A stretch of 64,000 nt of DNA from Dactylosporangium fulvum (GCF_025137375.1 NZ_CP073720.1:9262501-9326500); one strand, 5' to 3'; shown: positions 18,049 to 26,440, numbered from the stretch's first letter. The notes: generated by a model not told the origin, from the sequence alone. Numbers and translations: made by a program.

Positions 18049-18266
18049 CCAACCACCGGAGGGGTCAAAATTCCGGAACCCAAAAGGGGTCAAATTTCAA
18101 AAATCGGCGACACACGCCGAGTCGGGCCGCCCCTGACCCGACGCGGGCATTGCCGCCGGAAGCCCGCCGTTGCGGACACAGCTCCCGGGATTCGCCGGTC
18201 GGCCCGGCCGGGCAGCTCCACGGGCCAGCTCCGCGGGCCAGCTCGGCCCGGCTGGGCAGCGGCCAG

Positions 18267-18396
18267 CCGAGCGAGGCAGCCGAGCGAGGCAGCCGAGCGA
18301 GGCAGCCGAGCGAGGCAGCTGAGCAAGGCAGCTGAGCAAGGCAGCTGAGCAAGGCAGCTGAGCAAGGCAGCTGAGCAAGGCAGCTGAGCAAGGCAG
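18267..18396. repeat. 13-bp tandem repeat, ten units
   Basis: Four copies of CCGAGCGAGGCAG (18267-18318) are followed without a gap by six copies of CTGAGCAAGGCAG (18319-18396). Units are identical within each block and differ at two positions between blocks. A 13-bp unit keeps every reading frame open, which explains the overlapping pseudo-ORFs here. Confidence 0.97.
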
Positions 18397-18615
18397 CTCG
18401 GCCCGGCTGGCCAGCCCGGCTGGCCAGCTCCGCGGGGCATCTCGGCCCGGCTGGGCAGCGGCCAGCTCCCGCGGGCCAGCTCGACGGGCCAGCTCGACGG
18501 GCCAGCCGGGCTGGGCGGCTCGACTGGGCCGAGTGGCTCGACTGGCCCACACGACGCGGCCAGTCCTGCCAGTTTGGCTTTTGCGCGTCGGCTTTGCCGG
18601 TGCTTCGACGCGGTC

Positions 18616-18673
18616 TTCATGATCACGGAATTTCTGCGGGGTTCCAGGCCATCAAAAGCTCCGTGATCATGAA
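18616..18673. repeat. Hairpin of the TCCGTGATCATGAA repeat family
   Basis: TTCATGATCACGGA (18616-18629) and TCCGTGATCATGAA (18660-18673) are a perfect 14-bp inverted repeat around 30 nt. Related arms occur at 38844 and 39166-39223, so this is a dispersed extragenic palindrome. Confidence 0.75.
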
Positions 18674-18736
18674 TCCACTCGATGCACATCCCGACAATCC
18701 AGGCATCTTGGTGCATCGATTAATGCCTATTTCTGT

Positions 18737-18804
18737 CCTATTTCATGATCCGGAAGACTTTGCGCTGCCAGGCGGCGTCAAGTCTTCCGGATCATGAAAA
18801 TAGG
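18737..18804. repeat. Long near-perfect hairpin
   Basis: Arms 18737-18760 and 18780-18804 pair over 24 bp with one bulged A, around a 19-nt loop. The core CATGATCCGG resembles the GATCATGAA arm of the neighbouring hairpin, so both may belong to one repeat superfamily. No T-tract follows. Confidence 0.7.
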
Positions 18805-19470
18805 ACGCACCAACGGCAATTCGCGGGTGGCGTCCCGGCGGAGTCGGTGGTCGCCACGTAAGGCTGGCCCTGGCCGCCGGCCAGCCGAGCAGGCCCTAAT
18901 GGCCGACCACAACACTGCCGCAGCTGAAGCCAGCCGGCCCGGGAGCACTACCGACGCGGGTCGGGCCGAGCACCGTCCCAGCCGAGCACCCCGGCCAAGC
19001 AGCACTCCGCCCGAGCACCACCCGGCCGAGCGGCACCCCCGGCTGAGCACCGTCCCAACCAAGCAGCACCCCGGCTGAACACCGTCCCAGCCGAGCAGCG
19101 CCCCACCCAAGCACCACCCCGCCCACGCGCCAGCCGGGGCCACAACTCGCCTCGGCCAAGCCCGTTGATGCCACCGCGCGGCACCAACCGCCCGAGCCTG
19201 CGCCACCACCGCTGCGACCTCGCCCGGGCTGGCATCCCGAGGAGCCACGCAGGCTCCAAGCACGTCCGAACTCGGTGTACCAGGAGTCACATCCGGCCCG
19301 AACCTGCCACCCACGCCCCGGGAAGGCTCGAGCCGCGAAGACCCTCAGTGGGCTGCAGCGGTTCGAGCACCCACACCGACCCGCCGCAGGCCCATCGGAT
19401 TGGAGCCGCACCGGCAGTGACCTCGGCCCGCGCGCCCAGGAGACGGCGCAGAACAGGTCGGCGGAACAGG

Positions 19471-19513
19471 CGAACGCCCCCGGGGCCTGGAGACCAGAGC
19501 CCGGGGGCGTTCG
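19471..19513 (-). terminator. Terminator after ctaD
   Basis: CGAACGCCCCCGGG (19471-19484) and CCCGGGGGCGTTCG (19500-19513) form a perfect 14-bp stem, 14 nt past the ctaD stop. Confidence 0.85.
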
Positions 19514-19527
19514 GTGGTGCTTCGGCG

Positions 19528-21264
19528 CTAGTGCTGTTCCTCGTAGGTTGCGCCGCCGCTGGCCTCCTGGCTCAGCGGGCGGGCGCCGCCCGGAGGCGGG
19601 GCGTCCAGCGAGTGGCCAGGAGCGTGTTCCGGGTAGCGGGCGTCGAAGGCCGGGCGCTCCGAGCGGATGCGCGGCATGCTGTCGAAGTTGCGCAGCGGGG
19701 GCGGGCAGGAGGTCGCCCACTCCAGGGACATGCCGTGGCCCCACGGGTCGTTGACCTCGACCACGCGGCCCGCCTTGTACGACTTCCAGACGTTCCACAG
19801 GAACGGGAGGGTCGAGATGCCGGTGATGAACGAGCCGATCGTCGAGATCGTGTTCAGCGTGGCGAAGCCGTCCGTGGCCAGGTAGTCGGCGTACCGGCGG
19901 GGCATGCCCTGGGTGCCGAGCCAGTGCTGGACGAGGAACGTGGCGTGGAAGCCGATCGTGGTGAGCCAGAAGTGAATCTTGCCGAGGCGCTCGTCGAGCA
20001 TCCGGCCGGTCATCTTCGGGAACCAGAAGTAGATGCCGGCGTACACCGCGAACACGATCGTGCCGAAGAGCACGTAGTGGAAGTGGGCCACCACGAAATA
20101 CGTGTCCGAGACGTGGAAGTCGATCGGCGGGCTGGCGAGCAGCACGCCGGAGAGGCCGCCGAAGAGGAAGGTCACCAGGAAGCCGATGGCGAAGAGCATC
20201 GGCGTCTCGAAGGTGATCTGGCCGCGCCACATCGTGCCGATCCAGTTGAAGAACTTCATACCGGTCGGCACGGCGATGACGAAGCTCAGGAAGGAGAAGA
20301 ACGGCATGAGGACCTGACCGGTCGCGAACATGTGGTGCGCCCACACGCTCATCGACAGGGCGCCGATCGCGATGGTCGCGCCGACGAGGCCCTTGTAGCC
20401 GAAGACCGGCTTGCGGCTGAAGACCGGGATGACCTCCGTGATGATGCCGAAGAACGGCAGCGCCACGATGTACACCTCGGGGTGGCCGAAGAACCAGAAC
20501 AGGTGCTGCCAGAGCATCGCGCCGCCGGTCGAGGCGTCGTAGACGTGCGCACCGAGCCGACGGTCGGCCTCGAGCGCCAGGAGGGCGGCGGCGAGGATCG
20601 GGAAGACCATGATGACCAGGACGCTGGTGACCAGGATGTTCCAGGTGAACATCGGCATCCGGAACATGGTCATGCCGGGCGCGCGCAGCGTCAGGATCGT
20701 GGTGATCATGTTGACGGCGCCCAGGATGGTGCCCAGACCGGACAGGACTAGGCCGACGATCCACAGGTCGGCGCCGACGCCGGGCGAGTGGATGATGCTG
20801 TTCAGCGGCGCGTAAGCGAACCAACCGAAGTCGGCCGCGCCACCTGGCGTGATGAAACCGATCAGGGTGATCGAGCCGCCGAAGGCGTAGAGCCAGTAGG
20901 CGAACGAGTTCAGTCGCGGGAACGAGACGTCCGGCGCACCGATCTGCAGCGGCGTGATGTAGTTCGCGAACGCGAACACGATCGGCGTTGCGAAGAACAG
21001 CAGCATGATCGTGCCGTGCATCGTGAACAGCTGGTTGTACTGCTCGGGCGACAGGAACTGCAGACCCGGCCGGGCCAGCTCGGCGCGCATCAGCAGCGCC
21101 ATGAAGCCGCCCACCATGAAGAACACGAACGACGTGACGAGATACATCAAGCCGATCTGCTTGGCGTCCGTGGTCCGCAACAGCCGAGCGAACGCCGAGC
21201 CCTTGACCGGCTTGTGCACCGGCCAAGGCCTGGTGACGATCGGCTTTGGCGCAACGGTGGTCAC
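19528..21264 (-). CDS. ctaD: Cytochrome c oxidase subunit I (aa3 type)
   Basis: Catalytic haem-copper subunit of the terminal oxidase in the cytoplasmic membrane. The 578 residues give about twelve membrane helices. Ligands are visible: H83 (low-spin haem a), H261 with the cross-linked Y265 (FFGHPEVYI), H310-H311 (WAHHMF) for CuB, and H394/H396 (VVAHFHYVLFG). The GTG start has AGGAGG 6 nt upstream. The other oxidase subunits are not adjacent, as is common for actinobacterial ctaD. A strong terminator follows. Confidence 0.97.
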   Translation of the reverse strand: MTTVAPKPIVTRPWPVHKPVKGSAFARLLRTTDAKQIGLMYLVTSFVFFMVGGFMALLMRAELARPGLQFLSPEQYNQLFTMHGTIMLLFFATPIVFAFANYITPLQIGAPDVSFPRLNSFAYWLYAFGGSITLIGFITPGGAADFGWFAYAPLNSIIHSPGVGADLWIVGLVLSGLGTILGAVNMITTILTLRAPGMTMFRMPMFTWNILVTSVLVIMVFPILAAALLALEADRRLGAHVYDASTGGAMLWQHLFWFFGHPEVYIVALPFFGIITEVIPVFSRKPVFGYKGLVGATIAIGALSMSVWAHHMFATGQVLMPFFSFLSFVIAVPTGMKFFNWIGTMWRGQITFETPMLFAIGFLVTFLFGGLSGVLLASPPIDFHVSDTYFVVAHFHYVLFGTIVFAVYAGIYFWFPKMTGRMLDERLGKIHFWLTTIGFHATFLVQHWLGTQGMPRRYADYLATDGFATLNTISTIGSFITGISTLPFLWNVWKSYKAGRVVEVNDPWGHGMSLEWATSCPPPLRNFDSMPRIRSERPAFDARYPEHAPGHSLDAPPPGGARPLSQEASGGATYEEQH

Positions 21265-21404
21265 GAAAGGCCTCCTGAGGCTGTTGAACCAGCTGGCGAG
21301 CCAGCTCCTCGAGGTGTCCGCCCGATCACCTGCGCGATCATCACGTCACCTCGGAGGCAGAATAGTCTGCCCTTCCAGGGATGAATGCGCTGGGGGCGGG
21401 CGGT

Positions 21405-21740
21405 CTAGCGTGTCGGGGCCGGCGCGCCGCCTTCGGCGCCCAGCGAGAACGAGATGGCGCCGGCCGCGATCGCTGCCAGGACCAACAGGACGATGCCCCA
21501 GAAGATCAGCCGGTCTGCCGGCGCCGGGCTCTTGACCGCGTCGATGAGCCTGGTGTGGACGGGGGCTGCGGCGGGGGGTACCGCCGGCACCTCGGCGGTG
21601 GTCGACTCCGAGTCGACGGGCGCGTGGCCCGCCGGAGCCGGCGTCGACGTGGACAACGCGCGCATCACGATGAGGGTGGCGCCGGCGAGCACCAGGAGCA
21701 CGCCGAGCACCGCCACGATGACGGAAATCCAGTCACGCAT
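21405..21740 (-). CDS. Small membrane protein with two TM segments
   Basis: 111 residues: a membrane helix at about 4-28, a Pro/Ala-rich extracytoplasmic linker, a second helix at about 80-103 and a short tail. The ATG at 21740 lies 6 nt after TAGCCT, a leaderless -10; a GTG one codon earlier is the alternative. It is upstream of ctaD in the same direction with a 140-bp gap. Unrecognised family; a link to the oxidase is only positional. Confidence 0.65.
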   Translation of the reverse strand: MRDWISVIVAVLGVLLVLAGATLIVMRALSTSTPAPAGHAPVDSESTTAEVPAVPPAAAPVHTRLIDAVKSPAPADRLIFWGIVLLVLAAIAAGAISFSLGAEGGAPAPTR

Positions 21741-21743
21741 CAC

Positions 21744-21962
21744 AGCAGGCTAGGAGATTCACGCAGGTCACACCAGAGTCTCCGGCCACAGCAGCAACGC
21801 TGTGGCGCAGATCGCCGAGCCTCCTAGGGCCATACGACGGAGAGGCCACAAACCGACCAATTGATCGGACGTCGTCAATGACTGCCGACGGCAGCGCCGC
21901 AACGAAGATGACCACGGGCCGCCCGGGCCTGAAATGTACAGTCGAAATCCCGATATCGATTG
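21744..21962. other. Intergenic region without recognised gene
   Basis: Contains a small hairpin (GCCACAGC/GCTGTGGC near 21784-21805) and the imperfect palindrome CCGACCAATTGATCGG near 21856-21871. No gene is seen. Confidence 0.4.
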
Positions 21963-22103
21963 CCGCCGCTCACCACGGTCAAGCAGCCGGTCGAAGAGAT
22001 CGGCGCCGCCGCGGCCCGCCAGTTGCTGGCGCAGATGTCCGGCGAGCAGTGGAACGAGCCGCCGGTGCTGCCGACCACGCTCGTGAGGAGGCAGAGCGCC
22101 TGA
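21963..22103 (+). pseudogene. C-terminal remnant of a LacI-family regulator
   Basis: The frame reads PPLTTVKQPVEEIGAAAARQ, then LLAQMSGE and PPVLPTTLVRRQSA to a TGA. This is the last strand-helix-strand segment of LacI/GalR ligand-binding domains. No start or DNA-binding domain precedes it, so only about 46 residues of a regulator of about 340 survive. Confidence 0.75.
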
Positions 22104-22319
22104 CCGATGCGTCCAAGAGCCCGCGGTCATGTGGGCGCAGACGCCGGGGAGCGCTGCCGCCGACGCGATGGCCGCGGTGGCGGGCCGGTTCCCCGGCACC
22201 CGGTTCGCCGCCGCGGCCCCCGACCGGAGCCCCCTCCTACCCGGGATCACCCACCTGACCTTGATCGGCATGGCCGTATCCGCCTGCACACGGGTACCCG
22301 CGACGCTAGACATGGAGGC

Positions 22320-23177
22320 ATGAAGGCCATCATGCTGACCGAGCACGGCGATGCCGGCGGAGAATCCCTCCCGAGCTTTTCCCTCCAAGACCTGCCCGAC
22401 CCGCAGATCGGCCCCGACCAGATCCTCGTCGACGTGCGGGCGGCCGGCGTCAACCCAGCGGACCCGCGTCTCAGTGGCGGCGAGATCCCGGGCTGGGACG
22501 TCGCCGGCGTGGTGGTCGCCACCGGGCCGCAGGTCCAGAACTTCGTCGTCGGTGACGAGGTCTACGCCTGCGCACAGAGCACCTATGCCGAGCGGGCCGC
22601 GGTGGCCGAGCGGGACGCCGTGCACAAGCCTGCCGCGCTGAGTTTCGTAGAAGCGGCAGCGGTACCGCTGGCCGCGCTCACCGCACTCCAGGCGCTCCGC
22701 GCCGCCGGCACCGGCGAGGGTGACGTGGTGCTCGTGCACGGCGCCTCCGGCGGCGTCGGGCACTTCGCGGTGCAGATCGCACGGGCGCTCGGCGCGGAGC
22801 GGGTGCTCGGCACCGCGCCGGACGCCGACCACGAGTTCCTGCGCGAGCTGGGCGCCGAGCCGGTCGAGGCGCCCGCCGAGCCGGTCGACGTGGCGCTCGA
22901 CCTGCGCGGTGGCGCGGCGACGGAGCAGGCGTTGCAGCAGGTGAAGGACCCGGCGCGGGCGGTGTCGACCGTAGCGGGACAGCGGATCACGGACGGCGGC
23001 GGCCGGTTCGTCGCGCCGGAGCCCGACCTCGACGGCCTGCGCTGGCTGGCCGACCTGGCCGACAAGGGCCGGCTGCGGGTCAACCTGCACCGTGAGCTGC
23101 CGCTCGCCGAGGCGGCCGACGCGCACCGCCTGGTCGAGTCGGGCCATGTGCGCGGCAAGGTGGTCCTGACTCCCTGA
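22320..23177 (+). CDS. NADP-dependent quinone oxidoreductase-like MDR protein
   Basis: Medium-chain dehydrogenase/reductase of 285 residues. The N-terminal GroES-like half contains VRAAGVNPADPRLSGG and the entry motif GWDVAGVV. The Rossmann half has the nucleotide loop VHGASGGVGHFAVQIA. Zinc-binding cysteines are absent, which places it with quinone oxidoreductases (QOR). It is shorter than usual (about 310-330). The ATG at 22320 fits the family N-terminus; the upstream frame is not protein-like. Confidence 0.88.
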   Translation: MKAIMLTEHGDAGGESLPSFSLQDLPDPQIGPDQILVDVRAAGVNPADPRLSGGEIPGWDVAGVVVATGPQVQNFVVGDEVYACAQSTYAERAAVAERDAVHKPAALSFVEAAAVPLAALTALQALRAAGTGEGDVVLVHGASGGVGHFAVQIARALGAERVLGTAPDADHEFLRELGAEPVEAPAEPVDVALDLRGGAATEQALQQVKDPARAVSTVAGQRITDGGGRFVAPEPDLDGLRWLADLADKGRLRVNLHRELPLAEAADAHRLVESGHVRGKVVLTP

Positions 23178-23270
23178 CCCTCGATCCGGCCGCTGTGTCG
23201 GAGTGGGGACACCGAGGCTGATCGAACGGCCCCTGCCGGGTGGCGATCCGGAAGCGATACCGTGCCGGTC

Positions 23271-24044
23271 ATGATCGAGGGCCGCGACGCGCCTGGCTAC
23301 TACACCGGACGGCGGCGAGCCGACACCCATCGACAACCACGGATCGTGTTCGTCTCGGTGCTCATCGTCGTGGCGGTGATCGTCGTGGCCATGCGCGGCC
23401 TGTCGGGCGACCCCGATCAGCACAGCTGGTTCACCGCCGGGGACGCCACCGAGCCAGTGGTGCCGACACTGACCGGCATGCCCGCAAGCCCGCCGCAGAG
23501 CTCGAGCGTCCCGCAGAGCCCCGGTCCCAGCCACAGCGGCAGTCCCCGGCCCTCGCCGTCGGCGAGCGGCACGTCGCCGGCGCCCGCGGCGTCACCGTCG
23601 GTGTCGCCTGCGGTGTCGCCGTCGGCGCAGTCCTCGCCGTCGGCGAGCCCAGCTGGTACGACATCCCGCTCTTATGAAGCGGAATCCGCCGAGAACGGCC
23701 GACCCCGCCAGATGACGATCCGTGCGGTGGCGGACGCGTCGGGCGGCCGGGCGGTGACCGGCATCGGCAACGGCCGGACGCTGTCGTTCACCGGGGTGGC
23801 AGCGGAGCGGAGCGGCTACCACACCGTGACGATCGCGTATCTGTCCACCGAGGACCGGCGCTGCTACGTGGGAATCGGGCGCAACTGGCAGCAGGTGTCG
23901 TTTCCGGCGAGCGGCGCCTGGGACCGGATCGCGACCGTGACGATCACCCTCCAGCTCGGCGCGGGCACCAACACGATCGAGGCCGGGAACACCCCCGGCA
24001 GGTGGTGTCCCGACCTCGACCGCATCACCGTTGCCCCCCGCTGA
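23271..24044 (+). CDS. Membrane-anchored protein with C-terminal carbohydrate-binding-like domain
   Basis: 257 residues: a short basic cytoplasmic N-terminus, one TM helix (about 25-44), a Pro/Ser/Ala-rich linker (about 65-135), and a C-terminal beta-rich domain. The domain begins SYEAESAENG and ends PGRWCPDLDRITVAP, resembling CBM6/CBM35-type modules. It probably binds surface or extracellular glycans. The ATG at 23271 lies 7 nt after TACCGT, a leaderless -10; GTG at 23262 is less likely. Confidence 0.75.
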   Translation: MIEGRDAPGYYTGRRRADTHRQPRIVFVSVLIVVAVIVVAMRGLSGDPDQHSWFTAGDATEPVVPTLTGMPASPPQSSSVPQSPGPSHSGSPRPSPSASGTSPAPAASPSVSPAVSPSAQSSPSASPAGTTSRSYEAESAENGRPRQMTIRAVADASGGRAVTGIGNGRTLSFTGVAAERSGYHTVTIAYLSTEDRRCYVGIGRNWQQVSFPASGAWDRIATVTITLQLGAGTNTIEAGNTPGRWCPDLDRITVAPR

Positions 24045-24225
24045 CCACCCCAGCTCGGCAACGTGTTGTGGCGCAAAGCCTTTGGCGTGACCGTGCGCCG
24101 GTGGACCATCCAGGGAGGCTTCCGGTTTCCGGCGCCGGTCACACTTCAAGAATGGCGGCCGGACCTGGGTCGCACCCGTAATCGGGCTGGGAACTTCCTG
24201 AGTACCAGGCGTTACGCTCACCCGC

Positions 24226-25188
24226 ATGGCCCTCTTTGATCTTCCGCTCGACCAGCTCCGGACGTACCGTTCAGCCGCCAAGGAACCCGTGGACTTCGAT
24301 GCCTTCTGGTCGGCGACGCTCGACGAGGCGCGCGCGCTCGCCGCGCCGGCCGCCGTGACCGAGGTGCGGACGGGTCTGCGGACGCTGCACGTCAGCGACG
24401 TGAGCTTCAGCGGGTACGGCGGACAGCCGGTCAAGGCGTGGCTGATCCGCCCGCGTGGCGTCGACGGGCCACTGCCGGTGATGGTGGAGTTCATCGGCTA
24501 CGGCGGCGGCCGCGGGTTCGTGAACGACTGGCTGCTGTGGTCTGCGGCCGGCTACGCCCACCTGGTGATGGACACCCGCGGGCAGGGCGGCGGCTGGCGG
24601 GCCGGCGACACCCCCGACCCCGAGGGCTCCGGCCCGCAGTCGCCCGGCTTCCTCACCCGCGGCGTGCTCGACCCGCACACGTACTACTACCGCCGGGTCA
24701 TCACCGACGCCGTCCGGGCCGTGGAGACCGCGCGGGCGCTGCCGTTCGCCGAGCGGGTCCTGGTCAGCGGGATCAGCCAGGGCGGCGGGCTGGCCCTCGC
24801 CGCGGCCGGCCTGAGCGGCGACGCCGTCGCCGGGGTGATCGCCAGTGTGCCGTTCCTGTGCGACATCCGCCGGGCGGTCACCATCACCAACAACGACCCC
24901 TACGCCGAGTTCGCCCGCTTCTGCCGCCTCAACCCGGCGCGCGCGGCGCAGGCGCTGTCCACCGTGGACTACGTCGACGGGGTGCACTTCGCGCCGCGGA
25001 TCACGGCGCCGGCGCTGGTCTCGGCCGCGCTGATGGACCTGACCTGCCCGCCGTCGACGGTGTTCGCCGCCTACAACGCCATCCCCGGCACCAAGGAACT
25101 GGAGTTGTACGAGTGGGACGGGCACGACGGCGGTCGGGGCCACTTCGCCGCGCGAGCGGTGGACTTCGCCAACGCTCTGTTGGCCTAG
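24226..25188 (+). CDS. CE7-family acetyl esterase (acetylxylan esterase / cephalosporin C deacetylase)
   Basis: Alpha/beta hydrolase of 320 residues. The CE7 signatures are RGQ (118-120), GISQGG with nucleophile S184, D271 and HD at 300-301. The N-terminus (LDQLRTYRSAAKEPVDFDAF) is the CE7 opening. It removes acetyl groups from small acetylated sugars or xylo-oligosaccharides. No signal peptide. Leaderless: TACGCT at 24213-24218 is 7 nt before the ATG. Its TAG overlaps the convergent S4 gene by 3 bp. Confidence 0.92.
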   Translation: MALFDLPLDQLRTYRSAAKEPVDFDAFWSATLDEARALAAPAAVTEVRTGLRTLHVSDVSFSGYGGQPVKAWLIRPRGVDGPLPVMVEFIGYGGGRGFVNDWLLWSAAGYAHLVMDTRGQGGGWRAGDTPDPEGSGPQSPGFLTRGVLDPHTYYYRRVITDAVRAVETARALPFAERVLVSGISQGGGLALAAAGLSGDAVAGVIASVPFLCDIRRAVTITNNDPYAEFARFCRLNPARAAQALSTVDYVDGVHFAPRITAPALVSAALMDLTCPPSTVFAAYNAIPGTKELELYEWDGHDGGRGHFAARAVDFANALLA

Positions 25189-25391
25189 CGCACCCTGAGG
25201 GTCTCGCCCAGCAGCCGCACGACGTCGCCGCGGTGCAACTGCCGGCCACGGCGCGTCTCCACCTCGCCGTTGACGGTAACCTCGCCCTCGAGAATGACTT
25301 CCTTGCTCTCCCCGCCGGACTCGAGGATGTTCGCCAGCTTGAGGAACTGCCCGAGCCGGATCATGTCGCCGCGGATCTCGATCTCCTTCAC
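25185..25391 (-). CDS. S4-domain RNA-binding protein
   Basis: Small RNA-binding protein of 68 residues consisting of one S4 domain: GDMIRLGQFLKLANILESGG with the conserved Leu-Lys-Ala helix, then VTVNGEVETRRGRQLHRGD. Similar to YaaA/RlbA-type single S4 proteins. The start overlaps the ankyrin gene stop (ATGA), so the two are co-translated. Confidence 0.88.
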   Translation of the reverse strand: MKEIEIRGDMIRLGQFLKLANILESGGESKEVILEGEVTVNGEVETRRGRQLHRGDVVRLLGETLRVR

Positions 25392-25783
25392 TTCCCGCGC
25401 TCCAGCAGTTCGAGCATCTGCGGCAGGTTGAAGAACCGGGCCATCTCGACCGCCGACGGACCGCCGGCGTGCGGGTCGGCGCCCGCGGCGAGCAGCGTGC
25501 CGACCGAGTCGGGTGACTGGCGGAACACCGCCGCGCCGAGCGCGGTCTGGCCGCGATCGTTGGCGCGGTCGACCTCGGCGCCTCGCCCGACCAGCGCGGC
25601 CACCGTGTCCGGGTGGTTGTGGTAGGCCGCCAGCATCAGCAGCGTGTCGCCCTTGTCGTTGGTCAGGTTGACCGGCAGGCCGGCGTCGACGTTGGCGGCC
25701 AGCTCACCGGTCGCACCCGACCTGGCCAGATCGAACATCCGGTGCGCGAAGTCGATCACGTCCTGATCGAGCGGTTCACTCAC
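25388..25783 (-). CDS. Ankyrin-repeat protein
   Basis: 131 residues with about three ankyrin repeats: DKGDTLLMLAAYHNHPDTVA, DRGQTALGAAVFRQSPDSVG and AGADPHAGGPSAVEMARFF. The family mediates protein-protein contacts. The GTG start lies 6 nt after TACGCT on the minus strand (25790-25795), a leaderless -10. Couples to the S4 gene. Confidence 0.88.
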   Translation of the reverse strand: MSEPLDQDVIDFAHRMFDLARSGATGELAANVDAGLPVNLTNDKGDTLLMLAAYHNHPDTVAALVGRGAEVDRANDRGQTALGAAVFRQSPDSVGTLLAAGADPHAGGPSAVEMARFFNLPQMLELLERGK

Positions 25784-25830
25784 CCTGCCAGCGTAGCTGT
25801 CGGGCAGTTGACGCCGCGGCGCCGAACCTC

Positions 25831-25995
25831 CTTCCGCAGCCGCTGACGATCAACGGCTGGGCCGCGTACCGGTTCGCCGGCGACGCCGAGCCGGGTGACA
25901 CCGAGGGTCAAGGTGTGGGCGGGGTCTGGTTCACCTTCACGCCCGAGGGCAAGAAGGCCCAGGCCGTCGCGGACACCAACGGCGGCTGGCACTGA
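25831..25995 (+). pseudogene. C-terminal remnant of a secreted-repeat lipoprotein (COG4315 type)
   Basis: The frame reads PLTINGWAAYRFAGDAEPGD and GQGVGGVWFTFTPEG before TGA at 25993. This is the repeat of actinobacterial secreted-repeat lipoproteins (LYTFAGDTAPGQTNGQG-like). No start or lipobox precedes it; the frame runs back into the ankyrin promoter. The remnant still has its terminator. Confidence 0.75.
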
Positions 25996-26008
25996 CGTCC
26001 CTGATCGC

Positions 26009-26042
26009 GGCGCCGGCTCCCACCCCCTCGGGAGCCGGCGCC
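26009..26042 (+). terminator. Terminator after the lipoprotein remnant
   Basis: A perfect 13-bp stem, GGCGCCGGCTCCC with GGGAGCCGGCGCC, and an 8-nt loop, 13 nt past the remnant's stop. Confidence 0.8.
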
Positions 26043-26081
26043 GCCGCTGTTGTGGAGATCTCGTGACGAGGGTGGTGGAGC

Positions 26082-26210
26082 ATGATCGACATCTCGTTCG
26101 GGGCCTTCGGCATCGTCCCGCTCCTCGTCGCCCACCGGCTCATCCGGTGCCTGAACAGCGAGGAGGCCGCTCATCATGTTGCTACCGAAAAACCGTTGCA
26201 GCCGATCTAG
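26082..26210 (+). CDS. Possible 42-residue protein
   Basis: ATG at 26082 opens MIDISFGAFGIVPLLVAHRL, with a mildly hydrophobic N-terminal half, ending at TAG 26208-26210. No clear ribosome binding site and no recognised family; its 3' end overlaps the promoter of the next transcript. Listed as a weak candidate. Confidence 0.25.
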   Translation: MIDISFGAFGIVPLLVAHRLIRCLNSEEAAHHVATEKPLQPI

Positions 26211-26225
26211 GGCGCTGGCTAGGTT
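26196..26225 (+). promoter_or_regulatory. Promoter of the short 26.2-26.4 kb transcript
   Basis: TTGCAG (26196-26201) and TAGGTT (26220-26225) with an 18-bp spacer resemble a housekeeping promoter. Predicted start of transcription is near 26231. Confidence 0.55.
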
Positions 26226-26230
26226 GGTCG

Positions 26231-26440
26231 TACACGGGAAAGGAGGTGGTCCAAAGTTGTGTAGCAACGGGACTCGTGAGGTGGCTGTCCGCTAGTCGCC
26301 ATCCTTTGGACTCGCTTCGTGCGACCGCCGAAAGGTGGCGGTTTGGCGAAATCGAGACAGTTACCCAGCCCCCGAGGCTTCCCGGTGTTCGTCCAACCGG
26401 GCCTGCGCGTCAGTGTGGGAACCTCGGGGGCTGTTCCATA
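26231..26440 (+). ncRNA. Candidate short structured transcript encoding a 12-residue peptide
   Basis: AAAGGAGGTGGTCC (26239-26252) matches the complement of the 16S 3' tail over 13 of 14 bases. TTG at 26257 then encodes a 12-residue peptide, LCSNGTREVAVR by codon (initiator read as Met), to TAG 26293-26295. Downstream are a hairpin ACCGCC/GGCGGT near 26324-26342 and a terminator-like stem at 26366-26433. The next gene has its own promoter after this stem, so the unit looks self-contained. No known RNA family is identified. Confidence 0.45.
26366..26433 (+). terminator. Long stem closing the short transcript
   Basis: CAGCCCCCGAGG (26366-26377) pairs perfectly with CCTCGGGGGCTG (26422-26433). 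An inner stem CCCGGT/ACCGGG (26381-26386, 26396-26401) branches inside. Confidence 0.6.

Larger units (their letters stand above)
15881..18092 (+). mobile_element. IS21-family insertion sequence (istA-istB)
   Basis: 2212-bp element. Each end carries TGACCCC, 12 variable bases, then GAATTTTGACCCCTCCG, in inverted orientation: 15881-15916 on the left and 18057-18092 (reverse complement) on the right. Repeated internal terminal motifs are typical of IS21. Both genes look intact. No clear target-site duplication is seen in the adjacent bases, so the exact tips could be off by a few bases or the flanks may have changed. Confidence 0.88.
18093..19470. other. Gene-free repeat region of about 1.4 kb
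   Basis: Several frames stay open on both strands, but only because of repeats and extreme GC bias. It holds the 13-bp tandem array, imperfect CAGCTCGGCCCGGCTGG-like units to about 18540, two long hairpins (18616-18804), then degenerate units resembling GCCGAGCACC between about 18880 and 19140. No family, start signal or domain is recognisable. Confidence 0.6.

Noticed and set aside
18267..18396. CRISPR-like array
   Set aside because: Units are contiguous 13-mers with no spacers, and there are no cas genes in the window.
18090..18716. Cys/Leu/Ala repeat protein on the minus strand
   Set aside because: Produced by the 13-bp tandem array, which keeps all frames open; no ribosome site and the periodicity follows the DNA, not a protein repeat family.
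18896..21226. 776-codon minus-strand frame over ctaD
   Set aside because: Lies on the same strand but in another frame than ctaD; low-complexity His/Arg/Ala translation, no homology, and it crosses the ctaD terminator.
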